Source: Ruminococcus sp. (GTDB lineage: Bacteria; Bacillota; Clostridia; Oscillospirales; Acutalibacteraceae). Taken from it: a stretch of 64,000 nucleotides of DNA. The stretch spans positions 1-64,000 of the forward strand of contig SFGA01000019.1 in the NCBI GenBank assembly GCA_004556705.1, given 5' to 3'. Position numbers and translations under genes: made by a program. The notes under the pieces were generated by a model that did not search any database, was not told the DNA's origin, and saw only the letters and a program-made list of their open reading frames with translations. How positions within the stretch are numbered: position 1 is the first letter of the stretch; each line of letters begins with the position of its first letter. Positions 32,854-40,159 of this stretch are shown piece after piece.

Positions 32854-34416
32854 GAAGTGCGTTGCAGTTTCGTAGCTATAAAAATTCTTTATAAGCTCGT
32901 TAAGAATTCTTGTGTGCTCATCGTCTGTAAGCGGATACTTAATTGTGGGAATCGCTGAAAGAAGCATACCGATTGCAGGCGGAATAGAAATAAGAAGGAA
33001 CATCGCCATAGCGTATTTACCGTCAGCTGCTTCGTAGAAACGGTATTTGCCGTCAGCCAAGTCAATATTAAGCTGTGCAATGTTTTCCGCACTGTATTTA
33101 ACAGCCGAATAAACGAAGCCAGAAATAAGCGAGGAAACGCCCATTGAAAGCTTTGTGATGAATGACTGACCCGAGAAGAATACGCCGTCGGTACGGATAC
33201 CGTTTTTGTGCTCCTCATAGTCAACGCAGTCAGCAATCATAATTGACTGAAGAATGTTGATTGAGCCCATAGCCCAAGATGCAGCGAACATCATAACAGC
33301 CATAAGGACAACGTAACCCATGCTCTTCATAAGGTTGCCGTCAGCAAGCTTGTAAACGCCGAAAATCAAAGCAAACGGAACTGCGCCGGCGATTGAGTAG
33401 AAGTTGTAAAGCTGCTTTTTGCCGAACTTGTTTATCATCTTGGGAGTAACAGCCGTACCGATAATCATACCGCCGAGAAGTCCCAAACCCATAACAAGAA
33501 GCTGAATGATTTTTGCGATTTGAAGCTTGCCGTCAACCATAAGGTTAGCAAGGTTGTTGTCGAAGAAATAGTACATAACAAGAGTCAAGCCAACGATTGA
33601 AAGAAGCTGAATGGGGCTTCTCAAAATACCCGAAATAAGAAGTCTTCTGAACGGGTCGTTGGAGAACATAGTCTTGAAGTTTTCCTTCATTGTATGTGTT
33701 TCGTCGGACTGCTTAACCTTCTCTTTAACGGAAAGTCCCGCAAACTGGAAGAGAACAGTTGCAAACACGGTAAGGATAACAGCGATTATAATATAGGATT
33801 TCTTATCGGCATGAAGAATGTCAAGACCCTGCTTCTGGAACATCGGCGAAAGAGCCTTACCTGCAAAGGTAATAAGCATACCGATAGCGCCGACATTTGC
33901 TACGATACGTGCAAGAGAAAGAGCCTTCGCTCTGTCGTTTTCGTCGTCAGTCATAAGAGAGGTTACGCCCCAAATCGGAATATCGCCGACTGTGTAGCAC
34001 ATACCCCAGAGGATATAGGAAATTGCTGCCCAAGCGACAATCAAAACGTGCGCCGTGGTTGAGGTGTAGTCGGTATATGTTCCGTTACAGAATGTAAGGA
34101 TTGTAATAATACCGATCGGAACCGGAACAAACATAAGGTACGGCTTACATTTGCCCCATTTGGTTCTTGTATGGTCAACAATCGAGCCCATCATCGGGTC
34201 ATTGATTGCATCCCATATACGTGCAATAAAGAATATTGTCGAGATAGCCATTGCCGGCAAGAAAACAATTGACTGCCAGTAGTACTGGAGACCGCCGGAA
34301 ATAATGTTGTAAATAATGTTTTGTCCCGCAAGACCTACCAAGTAACCGGTCAATTCCTTACCGGTATAGGTGTTATGCTTGATAGTTCCCTCGGGAGATT
34401 GAGAATTTTTGCTCAT
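32836..34416 (-). CDS. GPH-family sugar:cation symporter (MelB-like)
   Basis: This 526-residue protein has twelve hydrophobic segments and the glycoside-pentoside-hexuronide symporter signatures: the early DAINDPMMGSIVDHTRTKWGK loop carries the cation- and sugar-binding aspartates seen in MelB, and GYLVGLAGQN begins helix I. It likely imports a sugar or glycoside with sodium or protons. ATG 34416 is preferred because AAAGGA lies eight bases upstream. No glycosidase or kinase accompanies it, so the substrate is unknown. Its last five codons and stop lie in a 133-bp repeat. Confidence 0.88.
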   Translation of the reverse strand: MSKNSQSPEGTIKHNTYTGKELTGYLVGLAGQNIIYNIISGGLQYYWQSIVFLPAMAISTIFFIARIWDAINDPMMGSIVDHTRTKWGKCKPYLMFVPVPIGIITILTFCNGTYTDYTSTTAHVLIVAWAAISYILWGMCYTVGDIPIWGVTSLMTDDENDRAKALSLARIVANVGAIGMLITFAGKALSPMFQKQGLDILHADKKSYIIIAVILTVFATVLFQFAGLSVKEKVKQSDETHTMKENFKTMFSNDPFRRLLISGILRSPIQLLSIVGLTLVMYYFFDNNLANLMVDGKLQIAKIIQLLVMGLGLLGGMIIGTAVTPKMINKFGKKQLYNFYSIAGAVPFALIFGVYKLADGNLMKSMGYVVLMAVMMFAASWAMGSINILQSIMIADCVDYEEHKNGIRTDGVFFSGQSFITKLSMGVSSLISGFVYSAVKYSAENIAQLNIDLADGKYRFYEAADGKYAMAMFLLISIPPAIGMLLSAIPTIKYPLTDDEHTRILNELIKNFYSYETATHFKIIYF

Positions 34417-34460
34417 CTTACCCATCCTTTGTGCGCTTTTTTACGCAAAATTTTAAAAAA

Positions 34461-34489
34461 ATTATACCATATACAAAAAATTTTTTCAA
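34461..34489 (-). promoter_or_regulatory. Promoter of the GPH symporter gene
   Basis: On the minus strand TTGAAA (34484-34489) and TATAAT (34461-34466) have a 17-base spacer, 45 bases before the start codon. Confidence 0.75.
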
Positions 34490-34635
34490 GGTAGCAAAAA
34501 TAATTAGGCACATTCAACAAATGTATGTGTGATAATTTATTGAAAATACCCATTGCACGTTGAGTAACGTGTATATTAAGGGAAAAAACAACGTTTTACG
34601 GTCGAAATGATATTGAAATATTCGCACAACCGTAG

Positions 34636-34656
34636 GGACAACCCTTGCGGTTGTCC
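34636..34656 (+). repeat. GTAGG/CTTGC hairpin, GGACAACC stem
   Basis: GTAGG leads into GGACAACC, loop CTTGC and GGTTGTCC. Compared with GGACAGGG copies, several stem positions have changed on both arms together. Confidence 0.75.
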
Positions 34657-34686
34657 GTGAATTTTATTTTATATGAAATTTGTTAC

Positions 34687-34707
34687 GGACAGGGGCGAGC
34701 CCTGTCC
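34687..34707 (-). repeat. GTAGG/CTCGC hairpin, GGACAGGG stem
   Basis: On the minus strand the copy reads GTAGG, GGACAGGG, loop CTCGC and CCCTGTCC. It faces the copy at 34636-34656 across 30 bp. Confidence 0.75.
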
Positions 34708-34854
34708 CTACGGTCGCTTAGATTTTCAAATTCGATAAAAATCATTAAAGTTTGATTGCTATTGCTTTCTCTCCCTCAGTCATTTTTCTGCGAAAAACGA
34801 CAGCTATTACCCTCTTGCGGTATCCCGATTTTGTTTATGCGGCTTGGAGCGCCG

Positions 34855-34938
34855 CACAAAATCGACCGCTACGCCAACAAACGCTCCCTTTATCCGCCAC
34901 AGGCGGCGGTCGCATATGTTGCCCGTCAGAGGGAGCCT
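34855..34938 (-). repeat. 84-bp dispersed repeat, partner of 58518-58600
   Basis: The reverse complement matches 58518-58600 with about four or five differences. It is a long-loop form of the GGCTCCCT element in which a CCGCCGCCTGTGGCGG hairpin is inserted between arms GGCTCCCT and AAAGGGAGC. Confidence 0.75.
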
Positions 34939-35056
34939 TAAGTTTCGTCTGCTTTTCAAATTGATAACAGCCGATAATTGTTTTGTTTTCGTTGGTTTGT
35001 TCGGACAGGGAACAAACCCTGCCCCACTGTGTGAGATGAATAGCTAATTTAATATC

Positions 35057-35545
35057 TTAATATCCGAACACGCCCGAAAGCGAATCGTCGTCGTCAATCC
35101 ACTTTTTAACGTGGACTATTCTGTAATCGTCCTTGGTATCTCTGATAACAATATGCTCAATGCCCGAATTTATAATCATTCTCTTACACATTGAACAGCT
35201 GTTTGCGTTCTCTACGTAGTCAACATCATTACTTTCAAGTCCGACAAGATAAAGCGTGCCGCCGAGCATCTCATTCCTTGAAGCGCTGATAATCGCATTA
35301 GCCTCTGCGTGTACACTTCTGCAAAGCTCGTACCTTTCCCCTCTCGGAATTTTAAGCTCGTCACGAATACATCTGTTCAAATCACAGCAATTCTTTCTGC
35401 CTCTCGGCGCACCCGAATAGCCTGTCGATATAACCTGATCGTTTGAAACTATAACAGCTCCGTAATGACGACGCAGGCAAGTGCTTCTGTGAGCAACAGC
35501 CTCCGCAAGGTCAAGGTAATAATTTATTTTATCTCTTCTCGCCAT
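35057..35545 (-). CDS. Deoxycytidylate deaminase family protein (ComEB-like)
   Basis: The enzyme should deaminate dCMP to dUMP, feeding thymidylate synthesis. The zinc site is seen as HAEANAI (proton-shuttling glutamate) and SCSMCKRM, where serine replaces the usual proline of the PCxxC motif. A second cysteine/histidine group (HRSTCLRRH, GRKNCCDLNRC) matches the extra zinc site of the dCMP deaminase type. Length 162 residues is normal. GAGGTG precedes the start. It is transcribed alone and diverges from trmB. Confidence 0.9.
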   Translation of the reverse strand: MARRDKINYYLDLAEAVAHRSTCLRRHYGAVIVSNDQVISTGYSGAPRGRKNCCDLNRCIRDELKIPRGERYELCRSVHAEANAIISASRNEMLGGTLYLVGLESNDVDYVENANSCSMCKRMIINSGIEHIVIRDTKDDYRIVHVKKWIDDDDSLSGVFGY

Positions 35546-35577
35546 ATTTTACACCTCAAAGCAAAATTTATATTAAA

Positions 35578-35606
35578 ATAATATCATAAACACGTTCTTT
35601 GTTCAA
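35578..35606 (-). promoter_or_regulatory. Promoter of the dCMP deaminase gene
   Basis: On the minus strand TTGAAC (35601-35606) and TATTAT (35578-35583) have a 17-base spacer, 33 bases before the start. Confidence 0.65.
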
Positions 35607-35645
35607 GATGGTAATTTCAATAAAATTCAACGCCGATAATTTAAG

Positions 35646-35674
35646 TTGCACATTCCAAAAAAATATGATATTAT
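35646..35674 (+). promoter_or_regulatory. Promoter of trmB
   Basis: TTGCAC (35646-35651) and TATTAT (35669-35674) have a 17-base spacer, 17 bases before the trmB start. The TTG here could be misread as a start codon for a longer TrmB. Confidence 0.65.
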
Positions 35675-35690
35675 TCTATGCGGTGATAAA

Positions 35691-36365
35691 ATGAGATTCA
35701 GAAAATTAAAAAATCTTGATGCAAGGCGTGATAATTGCAGCGACCTTCGTATCCCCTATTCAATACCCGATTTTGATTTGAGAAATATCGACAATGTTCA
35801 CGAATACATTGATTTTTCGGAGCATTTCGTAAACGATGCACCGCTTGTGCTTGAAATAGGCTGCGGCAAAGGTCAATTTGCAACCCAATATGCCAAGAGA
35901 AATCCCGATAAAAACATTGTCGGAATCGAGTGCGTGCCGGGCGTTTTGGTAATTGCCTGCGAAAAAGCAAAGGAAGAAAAGCTTGACAATCTTCGTTTTC
36001 TTGAAATGAGGGCGGAATACCTCCCCGTGTTTATCAAGGAGCACAGCGTTTCGGAAATATTCTTGAATTTCAGCACTCCGTTTCCAAAGGCGAGACACGA
36101 AAAGCACAGGCTTACAAGTCCCGAGTTTTTGAGCATTTACAAGAAGATTTTAACTCCCGATGCTTTGATAGTTCAAAAGACCGACAGCCTTGATTTCTTT
36201 GAATATTCAATCGAGAGCTTCAATAACAACGGCTTTGAGGTAACAAGCGTTATCAGGGATTTTCACAACAGCGATTTCGAGGGAAATATCGTAACCGAAT
36301 ACGAGCAGAGGTTTGCCGAACAGGGCTTGCCGTTGTACAGACTTGAAGCAAGGCTTAAAAAATAA
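35691..36365 (+). CDS. trmB: tRNA (guanine-N7-)-methyltransferase TrmB
   Basis: TrmB methylates G46 in the tRNA variable loop. The SAM site is LEIGCGKGQFATQYA, followed by NIVGIECVPGV, and the substrate-binding region has LNFSTPFPKARHEKHRLTSPEFL, where most relatives have NFPDPWPK, a mild deviation. ATG 35691 with GGTGAT upstream gives 224 residues, the usual length. Its stop codon lies at the edge of a 133-bp repeat containing a terminator palindrome. Confidence 0.93.
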   Translation: MRFRKLKNLDARRDNCSDLRIPYSIPDFDLRNIDNVHEYIDFSEHFVNDAPLVLEIGCGKGQFATQYAKRNPDKNIVGIECVPGVLVIACEKAKEEKLDNLRFLEMRAEYLPVFIKEHSVSEIFLNFSTPFPKARHEKHRLTSPEFLSIYKKILTPDALIVQKTDSLDFFEYSIESFNNNGFEVTSVIRDFHNSDFEGNIVTEYEQRFAEQGLPLYRLEARLKK

Positions 36366-36491
36366 TATATTTTTGATACAAGAAAAGGCAACCCCCACAG
36401 ATAATGCTAACGCATATCTGTGGGGGTTAACGAATTATTGTGCAAAAAGATGTTGTTTTGAAGCAAAACTGCCTTATGAACACTCAGCCTT
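36359..36491 (+). repeat. 133-bp repeat, right copy, at the 3' end of trmB
   Basis: This copy begins within the trmB stop region and ends 13 bases before the sugar transferase stop. It is the inverted partner of 32721-32853 (about 98% identity). Relative to the gene each one follows, the two copies have the same orientation. Confidence 0.85.
36390..36428. terminator. Terminator-like palindrome within the right 133-bp repeat
   Basis: AACCCCCACAGATA pairs perfectly with TATCTGTGGGGGTT across an 11-base loop. It lies between convergent trmB and the sugar transferase gene and can serve either. Confidence 0.7.
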
Positions 36492-36504
36492 GCCGACTTT
36501 TTGT

Positions 36505-37908
36505 TTATTTATCCTGTTCTTTGTTTTCTTCCTTTTCGACCTCTTGGGTGAAAAATTCAAATTCTTCGCCCTCGCCGAAAGCTTCCGTGCTGTCGCTCGC
36601 CTTGAAAAAGACGGTCAGAGTTTGGAATATAAGCTTTATATCAAGCCAAAGGCTGTATTTTTCAATATACATAAGGTCAAGCACAAGCTTATCCTTTGGC
36701 GAGGTGTTGTATTTACCTGCTATCTGTGCGTGACCCGTAAGTCCTGCCTTAACCCTCAAGCGATAGCTGAATTCGGAAAGCATATCGGTATATTGGTCAA
36801 CGTTTTCAACCATTTCGGGACGAGGTCCGACAATGCTCATTTCGCCTTTGAGAATATTGATAAGCTGCGGCAGCTCGTCAATTCTGAACTTACGCAAAAA
36901 TCTTCCGACCTTTGTAATACGGTCATCATCACTTGTAACGGAACGGTTGACGGAGTCCTTTTCTTTCATTGTTCTGAATTTATAAACATAGAAAATCTTA
37001 CCGTTGAGAGTAGCTCTCTTTTGCTTAAAGAGCACCTTTCCGCCGTCCTCAAGCTTAATACAAAGGGCACTTATCACAAAAAGCGGCGAAAGAACAATAA
37101 GACCGCAGAGCGAGCCGAAAACGTCAAGCAAGCGCTTAAAAAATTTCTGCTCAATGGTAAGCCCCTTGACCTGTGAAGCATAAAGCGGCTTATCGTCCAA
37201 AATTGCCGTTCTGCCTCTCAAAGCGACAATGTCGCACATTTCAAAATTGTAATAGATATTCTTGTTGTTGGCATAGCAGTATTCAATTATCATCGTCCTT
37301 GACGAAACGGGAACATCATACACGAACACGGTGTCGCAGCGATTGATAATGTCGAACAAATCGGGCGACGTGAAAAGTATCATATCAGTAATATTATACT
37401 GCTTTTTATATTTCAAAATCTTGGGTACAACGCTGTTGAGCGCATATTTTGAGGTTGTGATAACGCAGCATTTTTCGGGAGAATTTATTGTGAAAAAGAC
37501 GTGATTTCCGAAATATGTCAATGCGATTATCATTATAAGCTGAAGCACATAGACAATTAAAAGTATATCCAAATCCTCAAGCTTAAAGGTTTGGTTATTA
37601 GCCGAGTTCGTGTTCATTATGCACAGCTGAACATAAGTGATAACATCGGTGAAGAACGTGGCAAGCGAAAGCGAGCTGATTATCGGCTTGCTTTTATTGA
37701 TGCCTATACTGTATCCGCCGAAAATTGACATTGACGCAAGCCCCAATACAACGAAAGTGAACATTGTAACGGCGGCAGTTCTCGAAACGTGCAAAAGCCA
37801 CGCATTATTTATACCGAAAAGCAAAAAGAATATTGCAAACAATAAAAAAAACAGAGTAAATTTCAGAAGCATTACAATTAAGCTTGTGAATTTTTTTAAT
37901 CTATTCAT
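36505..37908 (-). CDS. Polyprenyl-phosphate sugar-1-phosphate transferase (WcaJ/WbaP-like)
   Basis: Such enzymes load the first sugar phosphate onto undecaprenyl phosphate to begin exopolysaccharide or glycan synthesis. The N-terminal half has four or five membrane helices and a nucleotide-binding-like region (residues about 130-240); the C-terminal catalytic domain starts near FFKRLLDVFGS and has KFRTM, DELPQLINILKGEMS and VGPRPE. Length 467 residues suits the long WbaP/WcaJ class. ATG 37908 with ACGGAG upstream is chosen. No other polysaccharide gene is within view, which is unusual. A consensus promoter lies upstream. Confidence 0.92.
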   Translation of the reverse strand: MNRLKKFTSLIVMLLKFTLFFLLFAIFFLLFGINNAWLLHVSRTAAVTMFTFVVLGLASMSIFGGYSIGINKSKPIISSLSLATFFTDVITYVQLCIMNTNSANNQTFKLEDLDILLIVYVLQLIMIIALTYFGNHVFFTINSPEKCCVITTSKYALNSVVPKILKYKKQYNITDMILFTSPDLFDIINRCDTVFVYDVPVSSRTMIIEYCYANNKNIYYNFEMCDIVALRGRTAILDDKPLYASQVKGLTIEQKFFKRLLDVFGSLCGLIVLSPLFVISALCIKLEDGGKVLFKQKRATLNGKIFYVYKFRTMKEKDSVNRSVTSDDDRITKVGRFLRKFRIDELPQLINILKGEMSIVGPRPEMVENVDQYTDMLSEFSYRLRVKAGLTGHAQIAGKYNTSPKDKLVLDLMYIEKYSLWLDIKLIFQTLTVFFKASDSTEAFGEGEEFEFFTQEVEKEENKEQDK

Positions 37909-37947
37909 AATACACTCCGTAAACACACTAAATTTTGCAGTGAGATA

Positions 37948-37976
37948 AATATACGCTTTTTTTCGCCGATTGTCAA
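37948..37976 (-). promoter_or_regulatory. Promoter of the sugar transferase gene
   Basis: On the minus strand TTGACA (37971-37976) and TATATT (37948-37953) have a 17-base spacer, 40 bases before the start. Confidence 0.78.
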
Positions 37977-38005
37977 CAAATAGCGCACGAAAGCCGCCGT
38001 TTTTA

Positions 38006-38040
38006 ACATTCCCCGTTTTAACTCATATAATGAAACGGGG
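38006..38040 (+). promoter_or_regulatory. Candidate sporulation (sigma-K/E-type) promoter of cotJ inside a palindrome
   Basis: CATATAATG (38024-38032) resembles the mother-cell sigma -10 element, with AAC (38005-38007) 16 bases upstream as in sigma-K promoters. The -10 region is enclosed by exact 8-bp inverse copies CCCCGTTT (38011-38018) and AAACGGGG (38033-38040), which could be an operator or a hairpin at the transcript start. Confidence 0.5.
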
Positions 38041-38068
38041 AGCAAAAAAATTACAAGGAGAGTTTACA

Positions 38069-38299
38069 TTGGATATAAGAGAAAAATGCACGATACCCGA
38101 GCAGTCCTGCTGTGAATTGAATATCGGCAGCATAAGCTCGTATTACGGCACTTCGGTCTTGCCGGATAAAGTTGTCACGACAATGGCTTATGTGCCTTTT
38201 CAAACGGATACGACAATGTACAAACCCGAAACGGCATTGAAATACGGAACGGTTTTCCCTGACCTCAACAAGCCGTTTTTAGGAGGTAAATGCGTATGA
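38069..38299 (+). CDS. cotJA: Spore coat protein CotJA
   Basis: CotJA is a small spore-coat-associated protein of the cotJ operon. The conserved core is MAYVPFQ, then YKPETALKYGTVFPDLNKPF. I take the TTG at 38069 as start because AAGGAG is placed eight bases before it; an upstream ATG (38031) lies in the promoter palindrome. The result is 76 residues, the family size. The stop overlaps cotJB by four bases. Confidence 0.88.
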   Translation: MDIREKCTIPEQSCCELNIGSISSYYGTSVLPDKVVTTMAYVPFQTDTTMYKPETALKYGTVFPDLNKPFLGGKCV

Positions 38300-38547
38300 G
38301 CAACAGAACAGCGGCATTATACAAGCTTTCTTCGGTGCAATTTGCGGCATTAGAGCTTCATATATATCTTGACACCCACCCCGGCGATGTTGAGGCACAG
38401 AAGAAATATAACGAATATACGGCAGCTTACAAGGCAATGCTCAAGGAATTTGAAGCGTTGTACGGTCCGATAACCTGCCCTGCCGACGGTGAAGAATGGC
38501 TTAAAGACCCGTGGCCGTGGGATGTAACTAAGGAGTGTGATTGCTGA
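38296..38547 (+). CDS. cotJB: Spore coat protein CotJB
   Basis: The 83-residue chain matches CotJB, with LSSVQFAALELHIYLDTHPGD near the start and the aromatic end WLKDPWPWD. AGGAGG is nine bases before ATG 38296, better than the ATG six bases earlier, and that start gives an ATGA overlap with cotJA. CotJB probably works with CotJA and CotJC in spore coat or germination-related assembly. The stop overlaps the cotJC start (TGATG). Confidence 0.92.
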   Translation: MSNRTAALYKLSSVQFAALELHIYLDTHPGDVEAQKKYNEYTAAYKAMLKEFEALYGPITCPADGEEWLKDPWPWDVTKECDC

Positions 38548-39158
38548 TGTTTCAATATGAGAAAAAATTGCAGTACCCTGTCAATATAAAGAACCCCAAT
38601 CCTAAGTATGCACAGATTATAATCAGCCAATACGGCGGTCCCGACGGCGAATTGGGTGCGTCGCTTAGGTATCTTTCGCAGAGATTTTCAATGCCGTATG
38701 CGGAGCTTAAAGGCTTGCTTACCGACATCGGAACGGAGGAATTGGGACACCTTGAAATGATAGGTGCGATAGTTTATCAGCTTACGAGAAATCTCTCGAT
38801 AGACGAGATTAAGAAAAGCGGCTTTGACAAATACTTTGTTGACCACACAACAGGCATTTATCCCGTGGCGGCAAGCGGTGCGCCGTATACGGTAACGACC
38901 TTTCAGTCAAAGGGCGACACTATAACGGATTTGCACGAGGATTTGGCGGCTGAGCAAAAGGCGAGAACTACCTATGACAATATTTTGCGACTTGTTGACG
39001 ACCCCGACGTGCGAGAGCCGATTAAGTTCCTGCGTGAGAGAGAGATCGTACACTATCAACGCTTCGGCGAGGGCTTGCGACTTGCGACGGATAAGCTCAA
39101 CGAAAAGAATTTCTATGCGTTCAACCCGAGCTTTGACAAAAAATGCAACAGAAAATAG
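38547..39158 (+). CDS. cotJC: CotJC, manganese-catalase-like spore coat protein
   Basis: CotJC belongs to the di-manganese catalase family; metal ligands fit the helix motifs in TEELGHLEMIGA and in LAAEQKARTTYDNILRL together with the REREIVHYQRFGE helix. In spores it may remove hydrogen peroxide. The 203 residues match the short CotJC form, not the longer vegetative catalases. The start overlaps the cotJB stop, showing a tight three-gene operon typical of spore-forming Firmicutes. Confidence 0.95.
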   Translation: MFQYEKKLQYPVNIKNPNPKYAQIIISQYGGPDGELGASLRYLSQRFSMPYAELKGLLTDIGTEELGHLEMIGAIVYQLTRNLSIDEIKKSGFDKYFVDHTTGIYPVAASGAPYTVTTFQSKGDTITDLHEDLAAEQKARTTYDNILRLVDDPDVREPIKFLREREIVHYQRFGEGLRLATDKLNEKNFYAFNPSFDKKCNRK

Positions 39159-39166
39159 CACTAAAA

Positions 39167-39200
39167 AATACGGCACACTCCGAAAAGAGTATGCCGTATT
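39167..39200. terminator. Bidirectional terminator between cotJC and tktB
   Basis: A 14-bp stem (AATACGGCACACTC with GAGTATGCCGTATT, one G-U pair) with a 6-base loop serves both convergent genes. On the minus strand it is followed by six T. Confidence 0.9.
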
Positions 39201-39212
39201 GCTTTATTTTGA

Positions 39213-40157
39213 TTATTTAAGTGCGATTGCCTTTTTAACGTTTTCAGCGATATTTTTAGTGTCAAGACCGTAGATGTGCAAAAGCTCAACCGCAGGGCCT
39301 GATTTACCGAATACGTCATTTACGCCGACACGAACAACGGGAACGGGTACGGTTTCGCAGACAACCTCCGTAACCGCAGAGCCGAGACCGCCGATAATGT
39401 TATGCTCCTCGGCAGTAACGATAACGCCCGTTTTCTTTGCGGAGTCAATGATTATATCTCTGTCGATAGGCTTAATTGTAGCCATATTGATAACTCTTGC
39501 GGAAATACCCTCTGCCTTGAGGCTTTCGGCAGCCATCAAAGCTTCGTTTACCATAAGACCCGAAGCGATAATTGTAGCGTCTGTACCCTCAACAAGTACA
39601 TTTCCCTTACCGATTTCAAATCTGTAGCTTTCGTCGAATACTCTCGGCACTGCAAGACGACCGAAACGCATATAAACAGGGCCGTCGTGCTCAACAGCAG
39701 CCAAAACGCAAGCTCTTGCTTCGATATCGTCGGCAGGATTCAAAATAACCATACCGGGAATTGTTCTCATAAGAGCAATATCCTCACAGCACTGGTGGCT
39801 TGCGCCGTCCTCGCCGACAGAAATACCTGCATGAGTTGCGCCGATCTTAACGTTCAGGTGCGGATAGCCGATTGAGTTTCTTATCTGCTCAAACGCTCTG
39901 CCTGCCGCAAACATAGCGAAGGAAGAAGCAAAAACGGTATGACCTGTTGCCGCAAGTCCTGCCGCAACGCCCATAAGGTTAGCCTCTGCGATACCTACAT
40001 CAAAGAATTTATCGGGATGAGCGCTTTTGAACATACCTGTTTTTGTTGCTGCTGCGAGATCAGCGTCAAGAACAATGATTTTGTCGTTTTTATCGCCCAA
40101 TTCAACAAGTGTTTTACCGTAAGCGTCACGGGTTGCACATTTAATTACATCTGCCAT
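39213..40157 (-). CDS. Transketolase, C-terminal subunit
   Basis: This is the pyrimidine-binding plus C-terminal half of a split transketolase. It has VVLDADLAAATKTG, FFDVGIAEANLMGVAAGLA carrying the cofactor-activating glutamate, GATHAGISVGEDGASHQ, and the C-terminal domain GLGSAVTEVV. With the N-terminal subunit directly upstream (two-base gap) it transfers two-carbon units between sugar phosphates, needed for pentose synthesis. Length 314 residues. It is the last gene of the 16-kb minus-strand run and ends at a strong terminator. Confidence 0.95.
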   Translation of the reverse strand: MADVIKCATRDAYGKTLVELGDKNDKIIVLDADLAAATKTGMFKSAHPDKFFDVGIAEANLMGVAAGLAATGHTVFASSFAMFAAGRAFEQIRNSIGYPHLNVKIGATHAGISVGEDGASHQCCEDIALMRTIPGMVILNPADDIEARACVLAAVEHDGPVYMRFGRLAVPRVFDESYRFEIGKGNVLVEGTDATIIASGLMVNEALMAAESLKAEGISARVINMATIKPIDRDIIIDSAKKTGVIVTAEEHNIIGGLGSAVTEVVCETVPVPVVRVGVNDVFGKSGPAVELLHIYGLDTKNIAENVKKAIALK

Positions 40158-40159
40158 AA

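Larger units (their letters stand above)
34560..35050. repeat. Repeat island 2: palindromic dispersed repeats, no gene
   Basis: This gene-free block between the symporter and dCMP deaminase genes holds GTAGG-type hairpins in opposite orientation (34636-34656 plus, GGACAACC stem; 34687-34707 minus, GGACAGGG stem), a degraded three-arm element (about 34771-34820), an 84-bp segment (34855-34938) that is the inverted near-copy of 58518-58600, and a decayed GTAGG hairpin at about 35002-35024. The flank TGATATTGAAATA before the first hairpin also precedes the copy at 2257. Confidence 0.8.

Noticed and set aside
35646..35690. Upstream TTG start for TrmB
   Set aside because: The TTG is the first part of the -35 element TTGCAC with a matching -10 17 bases later, so it must lie before the transcript start.
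32721..36491. Composite transposon bounded by insertion sequences
   Set aside because: The 133-bp inverted repeats contain no transposase and no target-site duplication was seen, and the enclosed genes are ordinary chromosomal ones in normal orientation.
36313..37176. 287-aa plus-strand open frame spanning trmB end, the 133-bp repeat and the sugar transferase antisense
   Set aside because: It is a chance frame: it starts inside trmB, crosses the repeat and then runs opposite a clear sugar transferase gene.
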